Part shown: one piece after another, positions 51,335-63,324 of the stretch
How the letters are laid out: each line of letters begins with the position of its first letter
Position numbering within the stretch: position 1 is the first letter of the stretch
Assembly: GCA_025765615.1 (NCBI GenBank)
Contig: JAIVFJ010000029.1
Coordinates: 1 to 64,000 of the forward strand
DNA from: Zopfochytrium polystomum
Lineage: Eukaryota > Chytridiomycota > Chytridiomycetes > Chytridiales > Chytridiaceae
Reading direction: 5' to 3'
Length of the DNA stretch: 64,000 bases
Notes under the pieces: generated by a model
Told to the model about the DNA's origin: nothing
What the model saw: only the letters and a program-made list of their open reading frames with translations
Databases searched by the model: none
Made by a program: the position numbers and the translations under genes

Positions 51335-52593
51335 TCATTCCAACCCGACTCTCTTCTTGTACTTCCCCGCATAGTCCGCGATCGCCCTGTTCCTGTCGAC
51401 GCGCGGGGCGAAGCCGACGCGCGGTGCGGGGGACGCGAGGTCGGTGGATCCGTAGTCAAAGACCGACAGCACGCTCCTGAGGAACGGCACGCCGAGGATG
51501 GCGTCGCCGAACCAGCGGTCCCAGGCGTTCATGCCGCCCTGGCAGTAGACGGTGCCGTTGACGACCCGGTGCTTGCCGGGGACGAGGAGGTCGAGGGGGT
51601 CGATGGCGAGCCACTGGTCGCCGACGGCGACCTCGATCAGCTGCGGCTGGTCGCAGGGCCACTCGACCTGGGTGTACGCGCCGAGGTCGCGGAAGCCGGG
51701 CATCAGCGGGGCCATGGCGTCGATCTGTGTGGAGCGGAAGCCGACGAACTGGTCACCCGAGTCGACGAGACCCAGGACCGTTGGCGGGGCGATGGAGCCG
51801 TTGATCAGCGGGACCTCGACGCCGTTGACGCGGATGCCGGTCAGTGGCACGTTCCAGTTCTGGTAAGTTTCGGGGAACGAGTCGTAGTTCAAGTTGATGA
51901 TCGGGGTCACGTTTGTGAACGCGACGGGTTCCTCCTCGTCGTACCAGCCGAGGGTCAGTCGGCCGGCGGGGGCAGAGTCCGGGTCGTTCAAGCGCGGGAA
52001 GGTCGCGGAGAAGACGGGGGCGCCGACGGCGGCGGATTCGACGAGGGCTTCGAAGAGCGGGAGGGCGCCGTAGAGCCAGTGGACGCGGCTGACGTTTTGC
52101 ATGGCGAGGCCGAGGAGGCCGGCGAAGGAGTAGTCCTGGAACTCGTTGAGGGCGGCGGAGTAGATGATCGGGGTGGGGAAGGCGGGGAGGGAGAGGCTAT
52201 CGCCGAGGACGGTGGAGAGGTTCGCCATGCGGCCGAGGACGCCGCCCTCGCCGACGATGGTGCCAAAGTCGTTGGTGGACGGGTCCCACAGGCGGGTGGC
52301 GGCGGTGGTGGAGAAGGCATCGGCGGGCGATGCGGTGCAGGAGGCGTTGGAGGTGGTATAGCGGCAGTCCGCGCCGGCGATGAAGGTGTCTGCGGACGCA
52401 AAGTCGACGAGGAGAGGGAACGACTGGTTGTCGAACGACACGCGGGCGATGTAGTACTTGTCGTCGGTGCGGCCGACGCCGAACTCGATGGGGATGGACG
52501 GGCGTTGCTTTGGATCTGTTGCGACGGGGACCGCGACGGCGGTCACGGCGGCGGCTAGCACGGCCACGGAGGCGGTTGCGGCGATGCGGCCAT
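51335..52593 (-). CDS. Pepsin-like (A1) aspartyl protease homologue with altered first active site
   Basis: A hydrophobic leader (IAATASVAVLAAAVTAVAVP) precedes a pepsin-type bilobal protein of about 400 residues. The first lobe has FPLLVDFASADTFIAGADC where DTGSSDTW is expected; the second has VLGLVDSGDQFVGF with a normal DSG. FAGLLGLAM and DAILGVPFLRSVLSVFDYG fit the family's G-L-G and strand motifs. The first catalytic Asp is kept but lacks Thr/Gly, so activity is doubtful. In-frame Met is absent after 53281; ATG at 52593 is one base out of frame, so the start is uncertain and upstream repeat-encoded residues are discarded. Potential N-glycosylation sites support secretion. Confidence 0.7.
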
Positions 52594-52884
52594 CCGTTCG
52601 ACGGTGATGAGGCGGGCAAAGGGAGAGAGGCGAAGACGATGGGAGAGAGAGCGATGCGGCAGAATTATAAGTGTCGCTATTTATGTGTGTTTGTGAGTGA
52701 GCGAGTGAGTGAGTGTGGCCGGATGTGGCGGTGTGTGTGCACCTTGTTGACTGAGGTTCCGCGAACGAGGCTTGCCGCGGCTGGCTGTCACCGAGGGCGG
52801 TCACTGTGACGGAAGCTGTGACGGAAGCGGCTTGAGGGCTTGAGGTGATGGATGGGACAGAGAGAGGCAGAGAGAGAGGGAGAC

Positions 52885-52890
<6 letters not shown>

Positions 52891-52981
<91 letters not shown>

Positions 52982-53007
52982 GAGAGTGTGTGTGTGTGTG
53001 TGTGTGT
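52891..53007. repeat. (AG)n followed by (TG)n microsatellite
   Basis: About 94 bp of AG, then about 22 bp of TG. Antisense ORFs through it are artefacts. Confidence 0.95.
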
Positions 53008-53889
53008 TGTGGCAGCGAGTGCCGTCCCATTTTTCCAGGACAGTTCGTTGACCTGGACCTGCTTGTTCCCTTTTTTTTGCGCAGTGATTGTGGAGCCGGC
53101 CGAGACTGGAATGCGTCTGTCTACTTGCCTGTCTCTCGTCTTCCAGCCACGAAAATCTCCCCCAAAAAAGGCAGGTCCCGGGCACAAGGTGGGCCACCAG
53201 ACACGGCCGCGATCCCGGAGAGGACAGAGACAGAGACGGAGACAAACAGTATGTCCACCAAACGCATATGCGCACCCACAAAATAAAAAGTCACTCCCAG
53301 CTTGAAAGGGGCTGCCGGCCGGCAAGAAGGAAAAGTCCTAGTCTTATTGCTGTAATAACACTCGGTTGAGAGTTTGAATCACCCAGGGAAAGTCGCTTGG
53401 TCCCCTCTTAAACTTGGCGCTCAATTGTGGGACTGGGGGGCAGCCTCTGTCGGAGCTCGCGACCAAATGCACATTCTTTCATGGGAAACCGAAATTTCCC
53501 CCCTCATCTCCCTTAAATATGTTCTCAGGTTATTCAGCTGGTGAAACATCGACGTCTCTGATCCGTCTGGACCAAAACAAGATTCAAAAGCAGAACTGGA
53601 TTCACCGGTGTCCCACCCCAAGGCGTTCACAGCCTTCCCTTTTAAATCTACCTCCGTCCAGCAGGTAAGTGTGCGGCGGGGTAACGCACAACAACCTCGC
53701 TCCTTCTCCAGCCTCCCCAACGCCTCACTCGGGATCGGCCGACACTCACGCCCACGCCAGCCCGCACGGCTCGCCGATGATCCCTCGCACGTACGCCAAC
53801 ACCATCGACGCGACGCCGGCGGCCACGACCCGCCCGCGCCCGCGGACTCCCACAGCGGCGCGAAGCCCGAAGACAGGCGCCCTGGACTA
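53008..53889. other. No gene supported
   Basis: Ser/Pro-rich plus ORFs at 53608-53916 and 53669-54073 overlap the LINE relic's 3' side and show no domain. Confidence 0.35.
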
Positions 53890-54516
53890 CTTTGGCGGCC
53901 AGTTCGCACAGCCTGATGGGCCGGAGGTTGGTGACATCACCACCCCACGCATCCTTCTTTGGAATTGGGAAAATGGCGGTGAGGGTCCATGTGGAGGGGA
54001 TATCGAGGACAAGGAAGGTTCGTTGGACAAGGGAGAGAAAGAGAGGGATTGCATGGGGACCAGACAGGAGTAAAAGTTCACGAGAGAGCGGGGAGGGGCC
54101 AGGGGCATTATTGCGGGCGAGAGACTTGAGGACAGAGCAGCATTCATCAAGAGACAGAGGAAGCATGATGTGAGAAAAGGTGTGTGGGGGTATGTAAGGT
54201 CGGGGGTCATCTCTTCATGTAGGGGGGACGTGGGGGGGAAGGGGTGAAGAGCCTGAGGACGAAACCACTGTTCCACCTGTTCACTACAAACTCGGGGGAT
54301 TTGGGAAGGGTCATATTCAATTTCCGGACCCTCTGGGGTCTCTGCCGAAATGTGATCAATGCTGAGAGTGGAGAAGAGGTCTTGGCGGCGGTCAATGCCG
54401 GTGGCAATATCAGAGCGCTTAAAGGAGGCAGTTGCAGAGAGCTGGGCGCGATAGACTGCTTTTTGGAGGCGCTGGAGGAGTGGAAGAGCGTCGCTGGTGA
54501 AGGCTGCTGCAGTCAC
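53890..54516 (-). mobile_element. LINE (non-LTR retrotransposon) relic
   Basis: On the minus strand LDECCSVLKSLARNNAPGPS, then FLVLDIPSTWTLTAIFPIPKK, then GGDVTNLRPIRL match the start of LINE reverse transcriptase (LxxNKAPGPDG, W, PIPKKGD, NYRPISL). An upstream overlapping frame has QDLFSTLSIDHISAETPEGP and VEQWF, as in the linker before the RT. Frame changes and absence of the FADD motif show a truncated relic. Confidence 0.75.
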
Positions 54517-55189
54517 AATGGAGCTGGTGAAGCGCTCAAAAAGAAGGCACAGGACATCCCGAGGGATTGTTGCGTTCCAAGACTCAGGGAGAGGGGGAAG
54601 GGCAACGAGGAAGGTGTAAACAGTCTACTCTGAGGGAGTGAGTGGAAGGAGTGAATGAAGTGGAGATGTGTGTTTGTGGGTGGTCCATCTCCCCAACTTC
54701 AAGAGAAAGGAGAAAAACTCTGTTATGAATTATTGGTACATGATGATGATATACACGCTGTAATAGTTGCTAGGCAAGCGTGACCAGCACAGGGTAAAAA
54801 CCTCTCCTATATTATCTGCTTGAGCAGAGGAGGAGGAAAACTGTTGACACCAGGTTCCCTTTCCACTTAATACTTGGAGTATTTGTCATCAGGGTTAGGG
54901 TTAGCAACGTTGGAAACAAGTGAAGGAGGTTTGGTCCTCGTTCCAATAGGGTTGAAGAGTGGTGGAGCGTCCATTGATAAGAATAGAGTTGTTAAGGGAG
55001 AGAAGGTCACAGTGGGAGGGAAACACAAGGAAGGCTTTTGTTGGAGCGACCAGCAGAATTGGTAACAGGCTTAAAATAACTGGGGTTACGAACGACGGAA
55101 CAGCCAAGATCAGTAGCGAGGGGCCCAGGTCACAAGCGGACAGGTTACGCGGCAAGTTGAAAAGAACACCAGTGCGAAGGTTAGCGATC
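54517..55189. other. No gene seen; short TTAGGG-like doublet
   Basis: Contains GGGTTAGGGTTAGC at about 54892-54905, only two telomere-like units. A minus ORF at 55200-54901 may be further LINE sequence. Confidence 0.35.
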
Positions 55190-55640
55190 GAGAACGTCAC
55201 ACGCGTGGTGGTGCAACTGCTGAAGGAATGCGGAGTTACTCTCTGCTACTCGTACGATTGCATAAACCGAGCGAGCGGAAACGGACATGTGGCTGTTCTG
55301 CAGTGGTGGAAGGATAGTGGGCTGGATCTCAAGTTCTCGAATGAGTCCATGTACTTAAAAATGGTCACTTGGCTGCTTTGGCGTGGTGGAAAGAGGGCGA
55401 GGACGACTTGTCTGTTTATTATTCAGAGGATGCAAGGACTGGGCGAGTGCAAACGGACACGTAGGTGTTTTGCAATGGTGGAAGGACAGTGGGCTCGACC
55501 TGGAGTACACTGTTGCAGCCATCAACCACGCATCCTCGAGGGGCAGGACTGAAGTTCTTCGACACTTCCATCGGCGTGGCGACCGGTGGAAGTGGCACAT
55601 TGCACGACTCACTTGGCGGAACCGTCCTGCAGCGTCGGAG
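55190..55640 (+). pseudogene. Ankyrin-type (WWKDSG) repeat relic
   Basis: Frames alternate but repeat units are clear: NRASGNGHVAVLQWWKDSGL, and 120 bp later ANGHVGVLQWWKDSGLDLEY. They belong to the same repeat class as the gene at 39240-41438. At least two frame changes; no start or end. Confidence 0.7.
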
Positions 55641-56544
55641 CATTCGTTCTGAGCGTGCTGAACTCTGGATCGACCACGCCGTTCGTCGGAATCATCGTGT
55701 TCTTGCCAGTGGGACAGACTCTCCCCCGCGGCGCGAAAACCCAATCGGGCACGTCAAACCTGCTTTTACATCGGTCTTCCAAAGCAGACAGCCAGGCCAC
55801 ATCCGTCACGATATCTGGTATGAGGCAGGCCATCTTGGTGATCGAGTAAAGCTTCTGCGCCGTCCGCGCGAAGGCCAACGCGAGGATCGACTCGCCTTCG
55901 TGGACGCGGTTTTGCGTGATGCGGCCAGGGAAGGTGGGGGCGGCGGCGGCAGACGCCCGAGGCGGGGTGATATCGAGGCCGGCAGCCAGCTGCTTGTCTG
56001 CGCCGCGCCGTCTCGGGGTCGCTCGCGCAAGTAGACCGGGGCCGCCAGTGGGCTTGACGGGTGCAACGGCTGCAGTGGCCTTCATTGGAGGGCTCGTCTT
56101 GGTTGCTGCCTTCGTGGGCTCCGGAGTGCTCGCTTTCGCCGCTGGCGACTCTTCGGTGCTGTCGCTTCCTGGTCCAGCTCCATTGGAAGATTTTAGAGCT
56201 GGAGGTTTTTCGCCAACCTTTCCGATTCCGTTCCTAACGTCGCGAGCGCAGCGTTGAGCCGTGCTGTCTTTTTGTTGGCATTTTGCGAGTCCTCGGTCGG
56301 AATTGAGACTGCCGAATCCGAAAGCAGAATTGCATCGACTTTGTGCTCTAACGGTACCATTCGCCGCCCTTTCTGATTCAGCCGCGCTTGCGGCACTGGG
56401 ACCACCCGTCCGTCGTCGCTTCACCGCCTTTTCCGGCTTCGAAGGTTTCTCCGTCTCCACGGTTGCAAAAGTTGCGCGCAGAAGGAGGCTTCTACACATG
56501 CCGATGGGCCGCAAGCGCGGGAAAGAAACAGGAAGGTGCACCAA
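55609..56544 (-). CDS. Hypothetical protein, Lys/Ala/Pro/Thr-rich
   Basis: A 311-codon frame. The first two thirds are low-complexity (Lys/Ala/Pro/Thr/Ser). The end is more ordered (ALAFARTAQKLYSITKMACL, then VTDVAWLSALEDRCKSRFDV). No recognised domain. It overlaps the ankyrin relic by 30 bp on the other strand and begins just before repeat A. Probably a real or recently lost gene, but an unidentified chance ORF cannot be excluded. Confidence 0.35.
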   Translation of the reverse strand: MVHLPVSFPRLRPIGMCRSLLLRATFATVETEKPSKPEKAVKRRRTGGPSAASAAESERAANGTVRAQSRCNSAFGFGSLNSDRGLAKCQQKDSTAQRCARDVRNGIGKVGEKPPALKSSNGAGPGSDSTEESPAAKASTPEPTKAATKTSPPMKATAAVAPVKPTGGPGLLARATPRRRGADKQLAAGLDITPPRASAAAAPTFPGRITQNRVHEGESILALAFARTAQKLYSITKMACLIPDIVTDVAWLSALEDRCKSRFDVPDWVFAPRGRVCPTGKNTMIPTNGVVDPEFSTLRTNAPTLQDGSAK

Positions 56545-56568
56545 CCTATTGATTTTTGCTGCGTCCGA

Positions 56569-56715
56569 GTGAATCGGCTGTTAGGGGAGTTGTGTGTCTT
56601 TCCGAGGAGGCGACGGCTTTCCAACCGTACGAGTCCGGATGGATTTAGGGCCTCGAATCTGTTGGAGGGCTTTGCGGGCCGGTTGGCGGCTGGGGAAGGC
56701 GGGGTGGGACGCGGC
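56569..56715 (+). repeat. Dispersed repeat A, copy 2
   Basis: Near-identical to 25779-25925; here it is followed directly by a copia fragment instead of the sequence seen in copy 1. Confidence 0.9.
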
Positions 56716-56749
56716 CTTCGCGGTGGAGAGGATGTCGTCGAGTACTCAG

Positions 56750-57972
56750 ATTGCAGGAATCCACTTTGATGAGACTTATGCCCCAACCGCCAAGCTCTCC
56801 AGTGTCCGCACAGTTCTTGCTCTTGCTGCCCAAGCTGGCATGATGGTGCATCAGATGGACGTCACGACTGCCTTCCTCTACGCCCCCATTGACCGCGCAA
56901 TATACATCGAGCAGCCTGAGGGCCACGTTGGCCCAGGTCGTCCTGGGCATGTTCTTCGTCTCAAACGCGCCCTGTACGGCCTTAAACAGGCTCCGCACCT
57001 CTGGAACAAGACCCTTGACGCGTATCTTCTATCTGCCGGCTTTGTTGTCAGCGCCGCTGATCCATGTGTCTACGTCCATTCAACTCCTTCCTCAACAGCA
57101 TCCATCACTGTCTATGTTGACGACCTGATCATTGCCGGCTCCAATGATCAGACCATCACCTCTGTCAAGGATGCCCTCCACCGTCGCTTCCGCATGAAAG
57201 ACCTCGGCGAACTTTGCTACTGCATTGGGATGGAGGTTGCACAGGGTTCATCCTCCATCACAACCCATCAATCCGGCTACATCAATGCTGTCCTCTCCTG
57301 CTTTGGCATGTCGTCTTGCCGCCCTGTTGGCTCTCCAATGACACCCTCGTACCTGGCTGAACGACCTGACCCCGCTGCTACCATCCCTGTCACCTCTGAG
57401 CCTTACGACGCACTGGTTGGTTGCCTTCTGTACATTTCACTCGCCACGCGTCCAGACATAGCCATGGCAGTTGGACGCCTCTGTCATCAACTTCAGTCCC
57501 CAACCTTGCACGACTGGTCTGCAGCCAAAGGCGTCCTTCGATATCTCAAGGGCACGTCTCAACTTGGTCTTGTCTACACTGCTGGTCAGTCCACCCTCAG
57601 CGCTTTTGGGCGAACGGAATATAATGGCCCAGCACTTGACAAACTCGACGGCCGCAAGCTCATCAACTACTCTGATGCTGATTTTGGTGGTACCCGTCGC
57701 GATCATCGTTCCACCACTGGGTACATTACGACAATTGCTGGAGCGGCTGTTTCATGGAAGAGTCAGGTTCAGAAAACCGTTGCATTGTCGACTCTCGAAG
57801 CAGAATACATGGCGTTAGCCTCGACTGCACATCAAGTAGTCTGGCTTCGCCTGCTTCTCTCTGATCTTGGTCACCCTCAAGCAAACCCTTCCATCATTTT
57901 TGAGGACAACACAAGTTGCATTTCCGTCGCCAAAAGCCAAAAGATGACTGATCAGATTAAACACATCGATAT
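56750..57972 (+). mobile_element. Ty1/copia RT-RNase H fragment
   Basis: The frame reads HFDETYAPTAKLSSVRTVLA, then QMDVTTAFLYAPIDRAIYIEQ, LYGLKQAPHLWN, VYVDDLIIAG, LLYISLATRPDIA and TLEAEYMALASTAHQVVWL to IKHIDI, i.e. copia reverse transcriptase (YVDD) and RNase H. Gag, protease and integrase are absent, and the normal continuation after HIDI is replaced by unrelated residues. No LTRs were found. It is truncated at both ends, so immobile alone, though this stretch is still uninterrupted. Confidence 0.92.
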
Positions 57973-59243
57973 CCTGCTCGTTTTGCGACAATTTCTGTGG
58001 ACGGACTTGTCAGCAGCGAGGGAAATTGGAGAAGAAAAGATCGGAAGGCATCAACCACCGCAAACCGCCTGAGCTAGCACCCAACATGCCAAAGAAGGTC
58101 GTCGTCGCAAAGAAGGTGAGAGAGAGAGAGATGGAGTAGCGCATTTGCTGATGCAGCGTGAGAGAGAGTGAGAGATCCAATGGTAACCAACCAAAAACTC
58201 ACTGCTGTCGTCGAACCAGCCCGTGAAGGCGCTTTCATGTACCATCAGATTTGATCGATGCCAGCCATCGTTGCGGTTGTCGTGACGTATTTTGGTGCTG
58301 GTGGCGCGCCCGTGGACGTTTTGGAGTGCAGCTGCGTTTCGGGTGCTGGGTACGACCGGGTTTGCGTCGCTCTCCGCGGGACCTTGCTCTGGCTTGTTCT
58401 GGCACGGTTGCGGAAGATTCTAGGAACCAAGGGTTTGGCCCTCCCGTGTGATCAATAATTTGCCGTTTTTCTCTTGCCGCTTTGCATGATCAACCGCATC
58501 CTGCGATGGGGCTGTTGGCCATTTGTTCGACGGGGGATCTCGACGAGGGTGCAGGATATAGCGATAGCGACGCGCTTGCGGCAGAAAGAATCTTTTGGGA
58601 GGCCCCAGACAGAGCAATCCCAGAGACCCCTCACCGCAAATTATATTAAAGCGAGAGGCAGAACAATTTTTCTCCCTGCTATGCTGCCGGGGACGTAACG
58701 CCTCGCCGTGCTGCCCCAGCAGGTCCAGCGGTGTGTGTTTTGCGATCCCTCCGAGTGCGTGCGCGAGAGGTTCTTTGGGTTGGAGACAAAGAGCAGATCC
58801 TCCTGTGCGCGGGTGTCTGTCCTCAAGGGTCGGAATATTTACCACACATCTGGACAGGAGATAAACTGGGCAATAATGCGGGAGGGCTGCGACCTGCTCG
58901 ACTTTGGAAGCAAGGAAGTGCGAGTGCGCAACGTGAGTTGTGCGATGTTCTTCTTTCCCTTCTCCGTGGCATCGTTCCCCAACCCTTCTACGGTGCCTTT
59001 CACAACCGCGAGACCTTCCCGCCCGACGACGTCATAACTGCCCTCGTTTCATTTCTAACTACCTCTCGCGCGACGAGACAATCCTCTGGGACTACCAATG
59101 CGCGCAGCCTCCCCCCCTGACCGTTCCCCAGTGCAATCTTCCCGACTCCACACCACCCACCGAAATGACACTTTTTGTGTGGCCGCGGCCCCCTCGCGAA
59201 AAAACAAGAGAGAAGGAGAAAGAGAGACCGAGAGAGAGGGAGA

Positions 59244-59301
<58 letters not shown>

Positions 59302-59739
59302 GAGAGGGAGAGAGAGGGAGAGAGAGAGAGAGAGTGTGTGTGTGTGTGTGTGTGTGTTGTGTGTGCGCGTATCTGTGTGTTGCGTGTATGAGCTTTCAGG
59401 AAGTGAGTCCAAGAAGCACACACCAAATGGAAGAAAAGGTAGCCCGACAGACAGTGCAAGTTGAAACTTTGGAAAAATCCCCCCATCGGAGCTTCAAAAA
59501 TTGGTGGGTTTGTCTGGACCCACCAGTCATCTGCTGGGCACATACATCCATTTATGGAAATCCGAAAGACAATCGATCGATCGACGTTTTTTTTCACTTT
59601 TCTTTCTTTCTTTTTTTTTTTTTTCCCCCTCTTCTGCGGAGGGAACGACGACTTGCGGGAAAACGGAGGTGGGGACAGGCGGCTACCCTGACAGGGTTAG
59701 ACCCATCCACGACGGTTGAGAAAAACACACACACTCACT

Positions 59740-59776
<37 letters not shown>

Positions 59777-60229
59777 GTACTCTCACTCAGACAAGCAATC
59801 ACTCAACAAAAGAAGGACATCAAAAGAACTGATGGAGGCCGTTAATAGAGAGAAAAAAAAATAAACTGCTGGTCTAACTAGGGTTGAGCAAAAATGATCG
59901 GGGCAACGGGGGGAAAAGAACGAGACGAGCACGAATGGATAGTGGGGGAGGAGGAAGGGGGGACGGGTACGAGGAAAAGTGACAATTGTCAAAAAGAGAC
60001 ACTTTTCAAGAGAACTGGACCCGCGAGCGCTTCGAAGACGACGACGAGGAAGAAGAAGAAGAAGGAGCCCGCGCCTCGCCCGCGTGCGCTTCGGCCGCCG
60101 ATCTCTTGCGGCTCTTGCTGCTTGTGGGTGCGAGCTCGGCCGACTTGGCGGCGGCGCCACCCCTCCGCCGCAGCCGCCGCTGCTTTCGCTGCCGCAGCAG
60201 CAGCAGCCGCCGCCGCCGGCTCCCGCCGC
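57973..60229. other. No gene supported; microsatellites
   Basis: A possible start exon (MPKKVVVAKK then GTGAGA) lies at 58087-58116 but I could not find a continuation. A plus frame at about 58708-59037 reads CVFCDPSECVRERF without a recognised family. (AG)n lies at 59241-59334, (TG)n at 59335-59357 and (CA)n at 59739-59773. Confidence 0.35.
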
Positions 60230-60427
60230 GATCTGAAGGAGTAGAGCGTCGCGGCAGGGGAAAGGTCGATGGGCAGCGGATCATGGTCCATCGACAGATT
60301 GGTTTCCTGACTATCCGAACAAAGGCCCCATGAATAGCTCTGCCATGCGATGAGGCGCCTTGTAGTGCCGGGGGTCATGTGAAATGGACGCTAACATAAT
60401 GAGGAAGGCGAGGGACAACATTTCGAC
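60230..60427 (+). repeat. Dispersed repeat B, copy 2
   Basis: Matches 26091-26287. Together with repeat A copy 2 it brackets 3.5 kb that is only 165 bp in copy 1. Confidence 0.9.
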
Positions 60428-61089
60428 GATTGTGATCGTCTGGCTGGATCACAGCCTACCACAGCGTTATTTTGACAGCCGTCGATTCTGTTTACCTAAA
60501 TGCAATCCTGCCGCGTCAGCTTGCGAGTCGGCCCAAATATCCTTCTGTATGCCAGACCGCAGCAAGACACCTGGCCGGCTCGGTAAAGCTTACATGCTCT
60601 GAGGGTTTGAAGATCCTGTTCAGCAAATTTGAGGATGGGAGCGGCTAATCCACCCAAAACTTACCAGCAAGCGTTATAGTAGTATTTTCGATCAAAATGA
60701 GATTTCGAGGTGAGCACAGTCAACGTGAACCGAAACCAAGCCCGCGAAGGCTACGCGATGGCTGTTGTCTCCTTTGGCGGCTTACAAGTGCTCAAATTGG
60801 TAATAAGGAACTGAGCAGTTCCTATGCGGTGCCAAAATCATTATTTCCAACGTGGTCGCACGAAGGAGCAGATGGGAATGGAGGGCAGGGGTTTGATCTT
60901 TGACGGTGACTGGTTTTAAAACAAGCAGATTGGGCGTGCTCCCTTCGCCTTCTTCTTGTTCTTCTGCCTTTCTTTTCTATTTCTCTTCTCTGTCTTTGCG
61001 AGAGCATGCACACACACACACACACACATACGCATTGCCCCTCCCGCCCTCTTATGTTCTCCATCTCTTTTCTTTATACCAACAACATT

Positions 61090-61130
<41 letters not shown>

Positions 61131-61437
61131 CGATAACAACAAGACTACGCAGTCCGCCTGCTTTGAAAGTGTGCTCTTTTTCTTGAATGAGCAGCCGCGC
61201 GTTCTCCCTGCAATGTAATTAAGAAGGCAAAGTGAAGCGGTATCGCCCGCGACTGTGCCACAGGCGACCACTCTCTCTCTTTGTCTGTCTCTCTCTCTCT
61301 CTGTCTCTCTCTCTCTCTTTCTTGCAACCCTGTCCACTGACCGCACCGGCTGCTTCTTGAACATTAAATGGACGAAGCAGGAAACAAAAAAGAAAAAAAA
61401 TTAAAAAAAACCAAAAACTAGTAAAAGAAAGGAAAGC
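60428..61437. other. Intergenic; microsatellites before the ubiquitin-like gene
   Basis: (CA)n at about 61005-61026, (CAA)n at about 61094-61131 and a CT-rich tract at about 61268-61320. No gene. Confidence 0.5.
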
Positions 61438-61711
61438 ATGATGGCCCAAGGCGACGCCGCCGGCCCTGTTGCTGCCCCCGCCGCCGCCTCCAGGAGCTCC
61501 GCCTCCTCGTCTTCCTCCTCCTCCTCGCCCGGGCCGTGCGTCGGAGTCAACGTCAAGAACACTGCCACAGGAAGCGAGTGGCAGTTCACAGTCCCGACCA
61601 CCGACCCGGACTGGTTCGCAAAAGTCCAGCGCACCGCCATCCATGCCATCAAAGTCGATGCCGCAACCGCAGAAGAAGAAGAGGATCAAGAACAACCAAC
61701 CACCACCAACC

Positions 61712-61742
<31 letters not shown>

Positions 61743-63324
61743 GAGCGCCAATAACAGAAAGAAAAATTCTCACCGCACCGCCCCGCCGAAACTCCGCCTG
61801 GTCGTTGACGGAACGCCAGTCAACGACCTCAACTTTTCACGCCCCCGCGCGCGCCCCCTCCCGCGCCTCGCTGCGGACCACCTGGACCGCTCGTTCCTCG
61901 ACATTTACAACGACACCATCCTCGTCGCGCAAGACCGCTCCGCCCCGCCAGCCGTGCAAGGCGGCGACTACGGCAGCAAGCTCTCCTTTTTCGACGGCGC
62001 CTTCAACCTGAGCTTCCAGCGCACCATCCGCGTCCCCGACGACGGCAAGGCCCGCTCCCTCCCGCCGGGCCTCGGACCCTTCCCCCTCGCCCAGATCGAC
62101 GACGGCTCCGTCGCGCTTCCCATGTACCAGGCCGAGGCCATGTGGATGCTGTTCGGCTGCAGAGCTCGATCGGCGTTTGCCATCAAGATTGGCGTCGGCG
62201 CCGTCAATGCTGTGGATGGCCGATATTGGAAAGATGATGCAGCCGGCAACAACCACGAAGACGACGACGACGACGACGACGCTCTGGATGAGGACGGTCC
62301 CGAAGAGGCCCCGCTGCGCCAGGGACAGTCGCAGAACTATGTCGCGTGCCCGCACCAGCCGTGGCTCGACGGGGTTGTCGTCCCACGTCGCGGCAACAAA
62401 CAAGTGGACGTTGTGCGTCAGTTTGTCGCCATGCCCCTGGACAACCCCGCGACTATTGAGCGCCAGCTCAAAGAGCAGGGCAAGATTCCAAAGGTCGAGG
62501 GCGGCCTGCGCATCGACGTGTTCCCGCTCCGAGAAACGGAATGCACCGTGTGGATCCCGCGCTTGCGGCGCATCGTGCCGACCAGCACGACCCCGCGCGA
62601 AGCAGGCCTCGTTGAGGGCGACGCCGTCGTGTTTTTCGGACCCTCCATCCGCGAGGCCAAGGTCACACTCGCGGAGCTGGGTCTGGACGCCGCCAAGGTC
62701 GAGTTTGAGTTTGACGGAAGCTGGTTTGGCTGCGTCTTCGTAAAGACGCTTAGCGGCAAGACGCTGGAGTTTGACCTGGAGACGAGCGACATCACGGCCG
62801 AGGAGATGAAGGAGATGATTCAGAACAGAGAGGGCATCCCGCCGGATCAGCAGCGACTTATTTACGCCGGCAGGCGGATCGAGGACGGGCGCACCCTCGC
62901 GGATTACGACGTGGAGCCGGAGACCATCATCCACCTTGGGCTCCGTCTGCACTGCGGAGGCTCCTTCGAAGTCGCCCACGACATGGGCTTTGCCGCCGAC
63001 GGAAAGATTAAGCAAAAGGTCTACGCGGACCCAACGCCGCTCTCGCAGTACTGCCTGGCCCGCGCGCAGCGCTGCCGCGTCAACGTGCTCAACACCATCC
63101 TCTGGCCCGTCTACACAGGCCGCCCCGCCCCGCCCCCCGTCGTCTCGCACGATCTGTACGTCCAGTACGGATTCCCGTGGTACGCCCTGTTTGACCAGGA
63201 TCAGGACGCCGTCGCCCCCGCCGCCGTCGACAGCCTGGTTGAGGCGGTCAAGTCCATCGCAGACTGTGCGGCGAAGGACGGGACGGACGTTGGCCTCGGC
63301 ACCGACGTTGTTGCATCTGCATGA
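61438..63324 (+). CDS. Large protein with internal ubiquitin-like domain
   Basis: 628 residues, single exon, start MMAQGD (second ATG at 61441 also possible). A Ser-rich start and Asn run (61719-61740) precede a large domain with [37 protein letters not shown] and [10 protein letters not shown] recall this set from a fungal/protist family found with ubiquitin, but did not check. Residues about 431-508 are ubiquitin-like: [20 protein letters not shown], then [20 protein letters not shown], ending LGLRLHCGG, where ubiquitin has LRLRGG. The GG is internal, so conjugation would need processing. The C-terminal part is unrecognised. Probably a cytosolic regulator; function unknown. A Asp run lies about residue 276-284. 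Intact frame. Confidence 0.8.

Noticed and set aside
52801..53325. Leu-Ser ORFs and an N-terminal extension of the protease to 53281
   Set aside because: They translate the (AG)n/(TG)n microsatellite; the hydrophobic leader at about 52590 is a better start region.
54892..54905. Telomere-like TTAGGG units
   Set aside because: Only about two units, inside LINE/ankyrin relics; not evidence of a chromosome end.
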